A stretch of 64,000 nucleotides of DNA. Source: Rhodovastum atsumiense (GTDB lineage: Bacteria; Pseudomonadota; Alphaproteobacteria; Acetobacterales; Acetobacteraceae). The stretch covers positions 6,406,501 to 6,470,500 of the forward strand of contig NZ_OW485601.1 of the NCBI RefSeq assembly GCF_937425535.1, in the 5' to 3' direction. Both the position numbers and the translations under genes were made by a program. The notes under the pieces are model-generated. The model was not told the origin of the DNA and made no database searches. It saw nothing but the letters and a program-made list of their open reading frames with translations. This document shows positions 15,772 to 24,320 of the stretch, one piece after another (the first letter of the stretch is position 1; every line of letters starts with the position of its first letter).

Positions 15772-18370
15772 CGCGCAGGATCCTCTCAAGCTCGGGGACG
15801 CAGGAACCGCAATTCGTGCCGGCGCCGAGCATGGCACCGAGTTCGGCAATGCTGTGCAGGCGATGGGTCACGATGGCGTGGCGGATGGCGGCCTCGGAAA
15901 CACCGAGGCAGGCACAGATGCGGGGTCCCTCGGCGGGTGCCGTGGCGATGCCGGCGAGCAGGCGGGGGCGTGTCGTCGGGACGACCCGGCGGCCGAGCAG
16001 GTCGGCCAGCGCCGCCTCGGACGGCAGGGCCGCCCGGGTGCGGGCGAGCGCCAGGATGGCGTGCAATTCCCCGCCCAGCAGCGCGGCGCGGCGAAAGGTC
16101 AGGCGGCCTGGATCGGCCATCTCGATGATTTCGGCCCCGGCAGGGGCGCCAAGCAGGCGGGCGAGCGCGTCGCCTTCCGGCTGGGCGTCAAGGCCGGCGA
16201 GGCGGAACAGCTCACCCGCCGGCAAGGGAATGCGGACCCAGTGAACGCCGTCGGGAGCGGTGCCGGGGATGCGGCGGAGCAGCAGACCCTCGAAATGCGC
16301 GGGCAGCGGTGCCACCCGGGCGGGCGTGGATTTCAGCCCGGGCTGGCCGGAAAGCGGGTCGCAGCCGGCACCGGTGGCGCGCGCGACCGTACCATGGGAC
16401 GCGAAGGTGCCGCTCCAGTGCATCGGCGCGAACACCTCGCCGCGGCGCTGGGCGTGCGTGGTGCCGACGCGCAGCACGACCGCGCCCTCCGGCGTTTCCA
16501 CCCGGGCCAGCGCGCCATCGGCGAGGCCGAGTCGGGCAGCATCGCCGGGATGGATGGACAGGAGCGGCTCGGGTGTGTGGGCGGCGAGTTCCGGTACGCG
16601 GCCGGTGCGGGTCATGCTGTGCCATTGGTCGCGCACGCGGCCGGTGTTCAGCACGAAGGCGCCATCTGGTCGGGGTTCCGGGGCCCGCACCGGCACCAGC
16701 CGGGCGCGGCCATCCGCGGTGGGGAAGCCGCCGAGGGCGAACAGCCGTCCCCCCTCCCCGGCCGCGCCGGCCGGCAGCGGCCAGCGCACCGACCGCAGCG
16801 CGTCATAGGCAGCATCGTCCAGGCCGGCGAGCGCGCCGATATCGAACAGGCGGCACCCGTCATTGGCGCGGGCCGACAGCGCGGCATGTTCGCGGAAGAT
16901 GGCAGCCGGGCCGTCCCAGGCGAAGTGGTCCGCCCAGCCCAAGCGGCGCGCCACCTGAGCGAAGGCCCACCAATCCGGCCGGGCGAGGCCGGGCGCGGCC
17001 CGAAACGGGCGCTGGCGGGAAATGCGGCGCTCCGAGCTGGTGACGGTGCCGTCCTTCTCGCCCCAGCCGGCGGCGGGCAGCACGACATCAGCCAGCGCGG
17101 TGGTGTCGGTGGGCCAGCAATCGGAGACGACGACGAAGGGGCAATCCGCCAGCGCCTGCCGGACGCGGCCGGCGCGCGGCATGCTGGCCACGGGGTTGGT
17201 GGCGGCGATCCAGATCGCCTTGACGCGGCCATCGGCCACCGCCTCGAACAGCTCGATGGCCTTCAGGCCGGGCGTGGTGGCAAGGTTGGGGGCCTGCCAG
17301 AAGTCCCGCAGCACGGCGCGGTCCTCGGCGTGATCGAAACGCAGATGCGCGGCGAGCTGGTTGGCGAGCGCGCCGACTTCCCGCCCGCCCATGGCGTTGG
17401 GCTGGCCGGTCAGCGAGAACGGCCCCATGCCGGGCCGGCCGATGCGGCCGGTGGCGAGATGGACATTGATGATGGCGTTCACCTTGTCGGTGCCGCCGGT
17501 CGATTGGTTCACCCCCTGCGAGAACGCCGTGACGCTGTGCTCGGTGGCGGCGAACCAGGCGTAGAAGGTCTCCAGCGCCTCGGGATCGACGCCGCAGCGC
17601 GCCGCGACGGCGTCGAGGCAGGGCGCGTCGGCGCGCGCGGCGGCGAGCGCATCGGCCAGGCCGGTGGCATGGCGCCCGATCCAGGCGTCATCAAGAGCGC
17701 CTGACCCGGCGAGATGCACGAGCAGGCCGTTGAACGCTGCCACGTCGCTGTCGGGGGCGAGCGGCAGATGCAGGTCGGCGGCTTCGGCGGTGGCGGTGCG
17801 GCGCGGGTCGAGCACCACCACTTTGGTCCCACGCGCCGCCCGTGCGGCCTGCAGACGCTGATGCAGCACCGGATGGCACCAGGCGGTGTTGCTGCCGACC
17901 AGCACCACCAGATCGGCCTGCTCCCAGTCGTCGTAGGTGCCGGGCACCACGTCCTCGCCGAAGGCACGGACATGGCCGGCCACCGTCGAGGCCATGCACA
18001 GGCGCGAATTGCTGTCGATATTGGCGCTGCCGATGAAGCCCTTCATCAGCTTGTTGGCAACGTAGTAGTCCTCGGTGAGGAACTGGCCGGAGACATAGAA
18101 GGCGACGCTGTCCGGCCCATGCCGGGCGATGGTGTCGGCGAAGCGACCGGCGATGTGGTCAAGCGCGCTGTCCCAGCCGGCCGGCACGCCGCCGAGCAAC
18201 GGCTCGGTCAGGCGGAAGCTGTCATCGAGGGTGCGGGAAAGCGCCGCCCCCTTCGAGCAGAGCCGGCCGCGATTGGATGGATGCGCGGGATCGCCCCGTA
18301 CCGCCTCGCCGCCGGCGATGACGCCGCAGCCGACGCCGCAATAAGGGCAGGTGCTGTGCACGGCGGTCAT
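15749..18370 (-). CDS. nasA: assimilatory nitrate reductase catalytic subunit NasA
   Basis: Cytoplasmic molybdenum enzyme that reduces nitrate to nitrite. The 873 residues open with the [4Fe-4S] motif CPYCGVGCGV and then GRLCSKGAAL. Molybdopterin-binding regions follow, including FYVSGQFLTEDYYVANKL, GSNTAWCHPV and GPFSLTGQPNAMGGREVG. A BFD-like [2Fe-2S] domain at the end (ICACLGVSEAAI and GTNCGSCVPEL) is typical of NasA forms that take electrons internally. No signal peptide is seen, as expected for the assimilatory type. Its start overlaps the nirD stop by four bases. Confidence 0.95.
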   Translation of the reverse strand: MTAVHSTCPYCGVGCGVIAGGEAVRGDPAHPSNRGRLCSKGAALSRTLDDSFRLTEPLLGGVPAGWDSALDHIAGRFADTIARHGPDSVAFYVSGQFLTEDYYVANKLMKGFIGSANIDSNSRLCMASTVAGHVRAFGEDVVPGTYDDWEQADLVVLVGSNTAWCHPVLHQRLQAARAARGTKVVVLDPRRTATAEAADLHLPLAPDSDVAAFNGLLVHLAGSGALDDAWIGRHATGLADALAAARADAPCLDAVAARCGVDPEALETFYAWFAATEHSVTAFSQGVNQSTGGTDKVNAIINVHLATGRIGRPGMGPFSLTGQPNAMGGREVGALANQLAAHLRFDHAEDRAVLRDFWQAPNLATTPGLKAIELFEAVADGRVKAIWIAATNPVASMPRAGRVRQALADCPFVVVSDCWPTDTTALADVVLPAAGWGEKDGTVTSSERRISRQRPFRAAPGLARPDWWAFAQVARRLGWADHFAWDGPAAIFREHAALSARANDGCRLFDIGALAGLDDAAYDALRSVRWPLPAGAAGEGGRLFALGGFPTADGRARLVPVRAPEPRPDGAFVLNTGRVRDQWHSMTRTGRVPELAAHTPEPLLSIHPGDAARLGLADGALARVETPEGAVVLRVGTTHAQRRGEVFAPMHWSGTFASHGTVARATGAGCDPLSGQPGLKSTPARVAPLPAHFEGLLLRRIPGTAPDGVHWVRIPLPAGELFRLAGLDAQPEGDALARLLGAPAGAEIIEMADPGRLTFRRAALLGGELHAILALARTRAALPSEAALADLLGRRVVPTTRPRLLAGIATAPAEGPRICACLGVSEAAIRHAIVTHRLHSIAELGAMLGAGTNCGSCVPELERILRDVREPAL

Positions 18371-18702
18371 GCGCCGGCCCCGAGCAGGATGCGCCGTCCC
18401 TGCAGCCGCACCGGCAAGCGACGGGCGCAGCCATCGTCGGGCGCCGCGGCCTCGCCGGTTTCCAGCGACAGCACCCAGTTGTGCAGCGGACAGGTTACGG
18501 AATGACCGTGCACGATGCCCTGCGACAGTTTGCCGCCCTTGTGCGGACAGCGATCGTACAGCGCGAAGACCTGGTCGTCGGCGGTGCGGAAGATGGCAAC
18601 CGGCCCGGCGGCGGTCGCGACCGTGCGGGCACCGGGAAGCGGGATGTCGTCGATCGCGCCGACATCCCGCCAGGCGGGGAAACCTCCGTCCATCGGCATC
18701 AC
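18367..18702 (-). CDS. nirD: nitrite reductase small subunit NirD
   Basis: Rieske-type small subunit of the NADH-dependent nitrite reductase. The 111 residues carry both [2Fe-2S] motifs, CPHKGG and CPLHNW. Start choice: GTG at 18702 overlaps the nirB stop (GTGA), and the next codon is an ATG at 18699, so either is possible. It sits between nirB and nasA, with four-base overlaps on both sides. Confidence 0.94.
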   Translation of the reverse strand: MMPMDGGFPAWRDVGAIDDIPLPGARTVATAAGPVAIFRTADDQVFALYDRCPHKGGKLSQGIVHGHSVTCPLHNWVLSLETGEAAAPDDGCARRLPVRLQGRRILLGAGA

Positions 18703-21134
18703 TCCACCACGGCAAGATCGGTGAACCGCTCAGCCTTCTCGGCCTCCTGCGCCCAGGGATCGTCCTGGGCGAAACGCTGCGCGTGCAGGAAGCGATCGCG
18801 CAGGGCGCGACGGCCATCGGGATCGTCGACGAGGCGCCGGCGGATGCTGTCGATACCGACGCGCTCGACCCAGGGGGCGGTGCGCTCCAGGTAGCGCGCC
18901 TCCTCGCGATAGAGCTGCAGGAAGGCGGCGGCGTATTCCAGCACCTCCTCGGGCGTGGCGACCTTGGTGAGCAGGTCGGTGACGCGCACCTTGATGCCGC
19001 CATTGCCGGCGACGTGCAGTTCCCAGCCGCTCTCCACCGCGATGACGCCGAAATCCTTGATCGTGGCCTCGGCGCAGTTGCGCGGGCAGCCGGAGACGGC
19101 GAGCTTGGTCTTGTGCGGCGTCCAACTGCCCCAGGCCATCTTTTCCAGGGCGATGCCCATGGCGGTGGAATCCTGCGTGCCGAAGCGGCACCACTCGGAG
19201 CCCACGCAGGTCTTCACCGTGCGCAGCGCCTTGCCATAAGCGTGGCCGGACACCATGCCGGCGGCGTTGAGGTCGCGCCAGACCTGCGGCAGTTGCTCGC
19301 GGGTGACGCCGAGCAGGTCGATGCGCTGGCCGCCGGTGACCTTCACGCCGGGGATGGCGTAGCGCTCCACCACGTCGGCGATGGCGCGCAGCTCGGCGGC
19401 GGTGGTGACGCCGCCCCACATGCGGGGCACCACCGAATAGGTGCCGTCCTTCTGGATGTTCGCGTGCAGGCGCTCGTTGACGAAGCGGCTCTGGGCGTCA
19501 TCGACATACTCCCCGGGCCATTCGCACAGCAGGTAGTAGTTCAGCGCCGGGCGGCAGGACGCGCAGCCATCCGGCGTGGCCCAGTCAAGCGCGCGCATCA
19601 CCGCCGGGATGGTCTTCAGCCCGCGGGCGCGGATCTCCGCGCGCACCGCGTCATGGCCGTGCGGGGTGCATTTGCACATCGGCCTGACCTTGGGGGCCGC
19701 GTCATAAGCGCTGCCGGCGGTGTGCTGCAGCAGCGCCTCCACCTGACAGGTGCAGTTGCCGCAGGAAGCGGAGGCCTTGGTATGGGCGCGCACCGCTTCC
19801 ACGGTGGTGAGCTTCAGGCGAGTGATGGCCTCGACGATGCGGCCCTTGGAGACGCCGTTGCAGCCGCAGATCTCGGCGGTGTCGGGCAGGCTTTCCACAC
19901 CGGCGGCGGGGGCACCGGCAATTGCGGGGCCGAAGATCAGGCCGTCGCGCAGCGCCGAAACGTCGGTGCCGGCCTTGAGCATGCCGAAATACCAGGCGGC
20001 ATCGGCGGCATCGCCGTAGAGCACGACACCGGCAAGCGTGTCGCCGCGCAGCACGAGGCGCTTGTGCACGCCACGGGCGGCGTCGCGGAAGACGATCTCC
20101 TCGGTACCGGCATCGCCGAGGAAGTCACCGGCGGAGAACATGTCGATGCCGGTGACCTTCAGCCTTGTGCCGGTGACGGCGGGGACATAGGCCGTGTCGG
20201 CGACCCCGGTGAGGGCATCCGCGCAGACCTTGGCCATGTCCCAGAGCGGGGCGACGAGGCCGTAGGTGGCGCCGCGATGCTCGATGCACTCGCCGACTGC
20301 GAAGACATGCGGATCGGAACTGCGCATGGCGTCGTCCACGCGCACGCCGCGGCCACAGGCGAGTCCCGCCGCCCGCGCCAGCGTCGCGTTCGGGCGGATG
20401 CCGACCGCCATGACCACGAGTTCGGCCGGGATCTCGCGCCCGTCGGCCAGTTGCACGACCTGGACTCGGCCCTCGCCCAGGATGGCTTTGGTATTGGCTT
20501 CAGTGAGGATGGTCAGGCCGCGCGCGGTGAGATCGTCGCGGAGCATGCCGGCGGAGACCGGATCGAGCTGACGCTCCATCAGCGTCGGCATCAGGTGCAG
20601 CACGGTCACGTCCATGCCGCGGCGGGCAAGGCCGCTGGCGGCTTCGAGCCCGAGCAGGCCACCGCCGATCACCACTGCCGGAGCGCCCGTGCGCGCCGCG
20701 CCGAGCATGGTCTCGACATCGGCGATACCGCGGAACCCGACCACGCCCGGCAAATCGGCGCCGGGCACGGGGATGATGAAGGGCTCTGATCCGGTGGCGA
20801 GCAGCAGCACGTCATAGGGGCGCGTGGTGCCGTACTCGCCGCGCACCACGCGGGCGGTGCGGTCGATCTCGGCGACTGCCTCGCCGGCGATCAGCTCGAT
20901 GCCGCGTTCCGCGTACCAGGGACGGTCATGCGTGACGATGTCGGCAAAGCTCTTGTCCCCGGCAAGCACCGGGGACAGCATGATGCGGTTGTAGTTGCCG
21001 TGTGGCTCGGCGCCGAACACGGTGATGTCGAAGGCGGCTGGCGCGCGGGCGAGGATTTCCTCCAGCGTGCGGATGCCGGCCATGCCGTTGCCGACCAGCA
21101 CGAGGCGACGGCGGCTGGGTGCGAGCATGTTCAT
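18699..21134 (-). CDS. nirB: nitrite reductase [NAD(P)H] large subunit NirB
   Basis: Reduces nitrite to ammonium using NADH. The 811 residues contain an N-terminal FAD domain (LVLVGNGMAGIRTLEEI), an NAD domain (VVIGGGLLGLEAASGLARRG), BFD-like cysteines (ICGCNGVSKGRI and SCGNCTCQVEALL), a sulfite/nitrite reductase ferredoxin-like part, and the sirohaem/[4Fe-4S] site with TCVGSEWCRFG and SGCPRNCAEA. With NirD and the SUMT gene it forms the second half of the nitrate-to-ammonium pathway. The ammonium is then used by glutamine synthetase/GOGAT; gltBD is at 41.8 kb. Confidence 0.96.
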   Translation of the reverse strand: MNMLAPSRRRLVLVGNGMAGIRTLEEILARAPAAFDITVFGAEPHGNYNRIMLSPVLAGDKSFADIVTHDRPWYAERGIELIAGEAVAEIDRTARVVRGEYGTTRPYDVLLLATGSEPFIIPVPGADLPGVVGFRGIADVETMLGAARTGAPAVVIGGGLLGLEAASGLARRGMDVTVLHLMPTLMERQLDPVSAGMLRDDLTARGLTILTEANTKAILGEGRVQVVQLADGREIPAELVVMAVGIRPNATLARAAGLACGRGVRVDDAMRSSDPHVFAVGECIEHRGATYGLVAPLWDMAKVCADALTGVADTAYVPAVTGTRLKVTGIDMFSAGDFLGDAGTEEIVFRDAARGVHKRLVLRGDTLAGVVLYGDAADAAWYFGMLKAGTDVSALRDGLIFGPAIAGAPAAGVESLPDTAEICGCNGVSKGRIVEAITRLKLTTVEAVRAHTKASASCGNCTCQVEALLQHTAGSAYDAAPKVRPMCKCTPHGHDAVRAEIRARGLKTIPAVMRALDWATPDGCASCRPALNYYLLCEWPGEYVDDAQSRFVNERLHANIQKDGTYSVVPRMWGGVTTAAELRAIADVVERYAIPGVKVTGGQRIDLLGVTREQLPQVWRDLNAAGMVSGHAYGKALRTVKTCVGSEWCRFGTQDSTAMGIALEKMAWGSWTPHKTKLAVSGCPRNCAEATIKDFGVIAVESGWELHVAGNGGIKVRVTDLLTKVATPEEVLEYAAAFLQLYREEARYLERTAPWVERVGIDSIRRRLVDDPDGRRALRDRFLHAQRFAQDDPWAQEAEKAERFTDLAVVE

Positions 21135-21152
21135 GGTGCCTGCCCTCCCCGC

Positions 21153-22361
21153 TCAGACGCGCGCCGCGTTGTAGAGGGCGACCCAGGTGCCGCGCCAGCG
21201 GCGCCCGACTCCGGCGATGCCGACCAGGGCGATGGCGGCGAGCCCCGCGAAGACCATGAAGCCGGGACCGTAGCTGCCGGTGATCTGGCGGGCGTAACCG
21301 AGGCTGGACGCCAGGTAGAAGCCGCCGAAGCCGCCAGTCATGCCGACGAGGCCGGTCATGATGCCCATCTCGCGCGGGAAGCGCTGCGGCACCAGTTGGA
21401 ACACCGCGCCGTTGCCCATGCCCAGGGCCAGCATGCCGATCAGGAACACCGGCATCGCCAGCCAGATCGAGCCGGGGCCGGTGGCGATGGTGGCGAAGGC
21501 CATGGCGGCGACGGCATAGAGCGCGGTCAGCGCCCGCACCCCGCCGACGCGGTCGGCCACGGCGCCGCCCAGGGGGCGGACCAGGGAGCCGGCGAACACC
21601 ACCGTCGCGGTGCAATAGCCGGCGGCGACGGCGGACAGGCCATAGGCATCGTTGAAGTAGATGGTCAGCGAGGAGGCGAGCCCGACGAAGCCGCCGAAGG
21701 TGACGGCATAGAAGAACATGAAGCACCACGCATCGCCGATCCGCAGCAGCCGCATGTAATCGGCGAAACGCTTGCGGGCCGGCGCAAGCGGGCTGTCCTT
21801 TGCCAGCAGAATGAACAGGGCCAGCGTCGCCAGCAGCGGCAGGGTGGCAAGGCCGATCACATTCTGCCAGCCGAACAGCACGGCGAGGCCGGGGGCGAAC
21901 AGGGCGGCGAGCACCGTGCCGGAATTGCCGGCGCCGGCGAGGCCGAGCGCGGTGCCCTGGTGCTCCGGCGGATACCAGGATGAGGCGAGCGGCAGGGCGA
22001 CGGCGAAGGAGGCGCCGGCCAGCCCGAGCACCACGCCCAGCAGCAGCGTACCCTGATAGCTGGAGATCCCCAGCGCCCAGGCGACGCCGAGCCCGGCGAT
22101 CACCAGGATCTGGGCGACGATGCCGACCCGCTTCGGGCGGTAGCGGTCGACCAGCACGCCGAGGATCACGCGCAGGATGGCACCGGCCAGCACCGGCACC
22201 GCGACCATCAGCCCCTTTTCGGCCGGGGTGAGGCCCAGGTCACGGGAAATGGCGACGCCGAGCGGCCCGAGCAGCACCCAGGTCATGAAGCTCAGGTCGA
22301 AATAGAGGAAAGCGGCGAACAGGGTGGGCAGATGCCCGGCCTTGAAGAAACCCTTGGTCAT
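21153..22361 (-). CDS. nitrate/nitrite MFS transporter (NarK/NasA type)
   Basis: 402-residue major facilitator protein with about 12 membrane segments. It carries nitrate-porter motifs of the NNP family in glycine-rich helices: AGAGNSGTVLAALFAPGLA and GGFGGFYLASSLGYA. The ATG at 22361 (MTKGFFKAGHLPTLF) is the family-like start. Earlier in-frame codons run into the leader RNA region and are unlikely to be used. It is the first structural gene after the nasTS regulators, preceded by a 324-bp leader with candidate regulatory hairpins. Confidence 0.93.
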   Translation of the reverse strand: MTKGFFKAGHLPTLFAAFLYFDLSFMTWVLLGPLGVAISRDLGLTPAEKGLMVAVPVLAGAILRVILGVLVDRYRPKRVGIVAQILVIAGLGVAWALGISSYQGTLLLGVVLGLAGASFAVALPLASSWYPPEHQGTALGLAGAGNSGTVLAALFAPGLAVLFGWQNVIGLATLPLLATLALFILLAKDSPLAPARKRFADYMRLLRIGDAWCFMFFYAVTFGGFVGLASSLTIYFNDAYGLSAVAAGYCTATVVFAGSLVRPLGGAVADRVGGVRALTALYAVAAMAFATIATGPGSIWLAMPVFLIGMLALGMGNGAVFQLVPQRFPREMGIMTGLVGMTGGFGGFYLASSLGYARQITGSYGPGFMVFAGLAAIALVGIAGVGRRWRGTWVALYNAARV

Positions 22362-22447
22362 TGGCTGATGCTCCGGGGGCATGGCGCCCGGGGCGGACCG
22401 TCCTTGGCCCGCCGGCATCGGTCAGAGGCCGGAACGGCCCCGATGAC

Positions 22448-22495
22448 ACGGGACATCCGCCATTGGATGCCCGTCCCCGGGCAGGCTGCGCCCGG
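22448..22495 (-). ncRNA. candidate ANTAR-target leader RNA of the nitrate operon
   Basis: Two adjacent hairpins in the transporter leader, 87 nt before its start. In RNA order the first is CCGGGC/GCCCGG with a seven-base loop (22495-22477). Two bases later comes a ten-pair stem with one bulged U (ACGGG and CAUCC against GGAUG and CCCGU, 22474-22448), closing the hexaloop AAUGGC. ANTAR proteins such as NasT bind paired hairpins whose hexaloops carry A at position 1 and G at position 4, and the second loop fits. The first loop does not fit well. NasT and NasS are encoded immediately upstream. The expected mechanism is transcription antitermination when nitrate frees NasT from NasS. Confidence 0.6.
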
Positions 22496-22577
22496 CAGTG
22501 GCTAAGGAGCAATGGGCATGCCACAAAACGCGACCACGGAATGGGCAAAATCGCCACCCCGGATGCGCTCACGATGC

Positions 22578-22611
22578 AGGCAAATGCACATATAAATATC
22601 TATATTTGCCT
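22578..22611 (-). promoter_or_regulatory. AT-rich promoter/operator region of the nitrate operon
   Basis: An exact 8-bp inverted repeat (AGGCAAAT at 22578-22585, ATTTGCCT at 22604-22611) flanks 18 bp of A/T-rich DNA in an otherwise GC-rich gap between nasS and the transporter gene. The position, about 83 bp upstream of the candidate ANTAR hairpins, suits the promoter and an activator or repressor site. A further palindrome ATGATCAT lies at 22635-22642. Confidence 0.45.
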
Positions 22612-22685
22612 ATTTTCCGCGCTTACAGGCATAAATGATCATATTTTGGGCGAACACAGGCCCATTCCCACTGGTCGAGCTGCCT

Positions 22686-23636
22686 TTATCCCACGGCAAG
22701 CTCGGCCAGGACGTCCGGCCGGTAGACCCTGGCCGCGAAGGCGGCATCGTCGGCGCCGTCCTCCAGCCATCCCCACCGGCGCATCTCCGCCAGGAACCAG
22801 AGCGCCTCCCCGACCGTAATCGCGTCCGCCCCGGCGAAGCCGATGCACTCCGTGGCGCCACCACCGGGCAGAGCCAGGCGCACCGCCGCCTGCGGCAAGG
22901 CCAGCCGCGCCGCCAGCAGCGCAGCCAACTCCGGCGCGAGGGCCGGATCGGCACATAGACGCTGCGCCCGCAGCAATGCGCGCAGCAGCGCCGCCACCTC
23001 GCCGGGCCGACTGCGCAAGAGCCCCTCGGCCAGGGCGAGGCATTTTTCCGGATGCCCCGGGCGAATTGACGACGTGCCCAACAGGACCTGACCGACCCCC
23101 TGCTCCGCCGCAACCTCCCCCCAGGGCGCACCGGCGCAGAAGCCGGCAATGCGGCCAGCGGCGAGTTCACCGACTACGCGATCGGGCGGCACCACGACGA
23201 TCTCCACGGCGCGGTCCGGATCGATGCCGCCCGCCGCCAGCCAGTGGCGCAGCAGCAGGTTATGGGTGGAAAAGCCATGCACGACGGCGAAGCGCGGCGG
23301 CTGCGCGCGGCTGCGCAGCCAGGGGGCCAGATCCGCCCCCGCCGGCACGTCGCGCGCGACCACCACCGAATTGCCGCCGCGGCTGATACCCATCGGCACG
23401 ATCAGGCCGGTGCGGCGGCCCCGCAACCCGGCGGCCATGGCCAGCGCCAGCGGCGGCAGCATAATGGCCGCGTCCAGCATGCCCCAGGCCAGCTTGTCCG
23501 CGACATTCGCCCAGGACGGCTCGACCTGCAGCGCCACCTCCACCCCCTCGGCGGCGAACAGCCCCTCGGCTTCAGCCAGCACCGCGGGCGCGCTGTCGGC
23601 AAGACGGAGCACGCCGAGGCGCAGGGCGGCGGTCAT
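22686..23636 (-). CDS. nasS: nitrate/nitrite sensor NasS
   Basis: 316-residue protein of the NrtA/CmpA periplasmic-binding fold (LRLGVLRLADSAPAVLAEAEGLFAAEG), but without a signal peptide. That is the mark of NasS, a cytoplasmic nitrate/nitrite sensor. In the known system NasS holds the ANTAR antiterminator NasT inactive until nitrate or nitrite binds. The start overlaps the nasT stop as ATGA, and the candidate RNA target lies just downstream. Confidence 0.9.
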   Translation of the reverse strand: MTAALRLGVLRLADSAPAVLAEAEGLFAAEGVEVALQVEPSWANVADKLAWGMLDAAIMLPPLALAMAAGLRGRRTGLIVPMGISRGGNSVVVARDVPAGADLAPWLRSRAQPPRFAVVHGFSTHNLLLRHWLAAGGIDPDRAVEIVVVPPDRVVGELAAGRIAGFCAGAPWGEVAAEQGVGQVLLGTSSIRPGHPEKCLALAEGLLRSRPGEVAALLRALLRAQRLCADPALAPELAALLAARLALPQAAVRLALPGGGATECIGFAGADAITVGEALWFLAEMRRWGWLEDGADDAAFAARVYRPDVLAELAVG

Positions 23637-24208
23637 GGCGCGATCTCCCCATTGGTCTGCAGCACCGCGCGGGCGACGTCGGCGAGGCGCCGGCCGCCGG
23701 CCATGGCCTGGCGCTGCAGCCAGCGATAGGCCTCGGGCTCGGAGCAGCGGCGGGTGCGGATCAGCATGGCCTTGGCCCGGTCGATCAGCGCCCGTTCCTG
23801 CAGGCGGGCCTCGGCCTCGCTGAGGGCGGCACGGGTCTGTTCATGGCGGTGGAACAGGGCGACCGCGGCGCGCAGCACCGGCCGAACCTCGGCGGGCGCG
23901 ACCGAGCCGACATTGTAGGAACAGACCCCGGCGGCAATGGCCTCTTCCATGAACGCCGGATCGTCCTCGTCCACGAACAGCACGACCGGATGCGGGCGGC
24001 TGCCGGAAAGCTGCCTGACCCCCTCGAGCGTGTCGCGGTCGGGCCGGGTCATGTCCACCAGCACCACGTCGGGCGCATGCAGCGCCACGGCATCGTGCAG
24101 AAGCTGCCCCGGAAGGGCGCAGACGACCGAAATATCGCCGTCGCGGCGCAGCGCCCGGGCGAGATAGGCGGCCCGATCAGCATCGTCGTCAGCCAGCAGG
24201 ATCTTCAC
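23633..24208 (-). CDS. nasT: ANTAR-domain antiterminator NasT
   Basis: 191-residue response-regulator-like protein. It has an N-terminal receiver domain (KILLADDDADRAAYLARAL, then DVVLVDMTRPDRD) and a C-terminal ANTAR RNA-binding domain (ALIDRAKAMLIRTRRCSEPEA, YRWLQRQAM). I chose the GTG at 24208 because the receiver domain starts there; the frame continues upstream into folP without conservation. It is first in the nitrate unit and overlaps nasS by four bases. Confidence 0.9.
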   Translation of the reverse strand: MKILLADDDADRAAYLARALRRDGDISVVCALPGQLLHDAVALHAPDVVLVDMTRPDRDTLEGVRQLSGSRPHPVVLFVDEDDPAFMEEAIAAGVCSYNVGSVAPAEVRPVLRAAVALFHRHEQTRAALSEAEARLQERALIDRAKAMLIRTRRCSEPEAYRWLQRQAMAGGRRLADVARAVLQTNGEIAP

Positions 24209-24320
24209 GCCGTCGGCAGTTCCATACTGTTCGGCCTGCCTGCGGCGGCAGCCCCCGGGCCGGTTTAGCAAGAGCGGGGCCAGAGGGGCAGGCGAAACCC
24301 GCCCCCCGTCGGCACGCGGA

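Noticed and set aside
15229-17704. Long plus-strand frames over the SUMT and nasA genes
   Set aside because: Antisense shadows with low-complexity composition; the minus strand has intact cofactor motifs.
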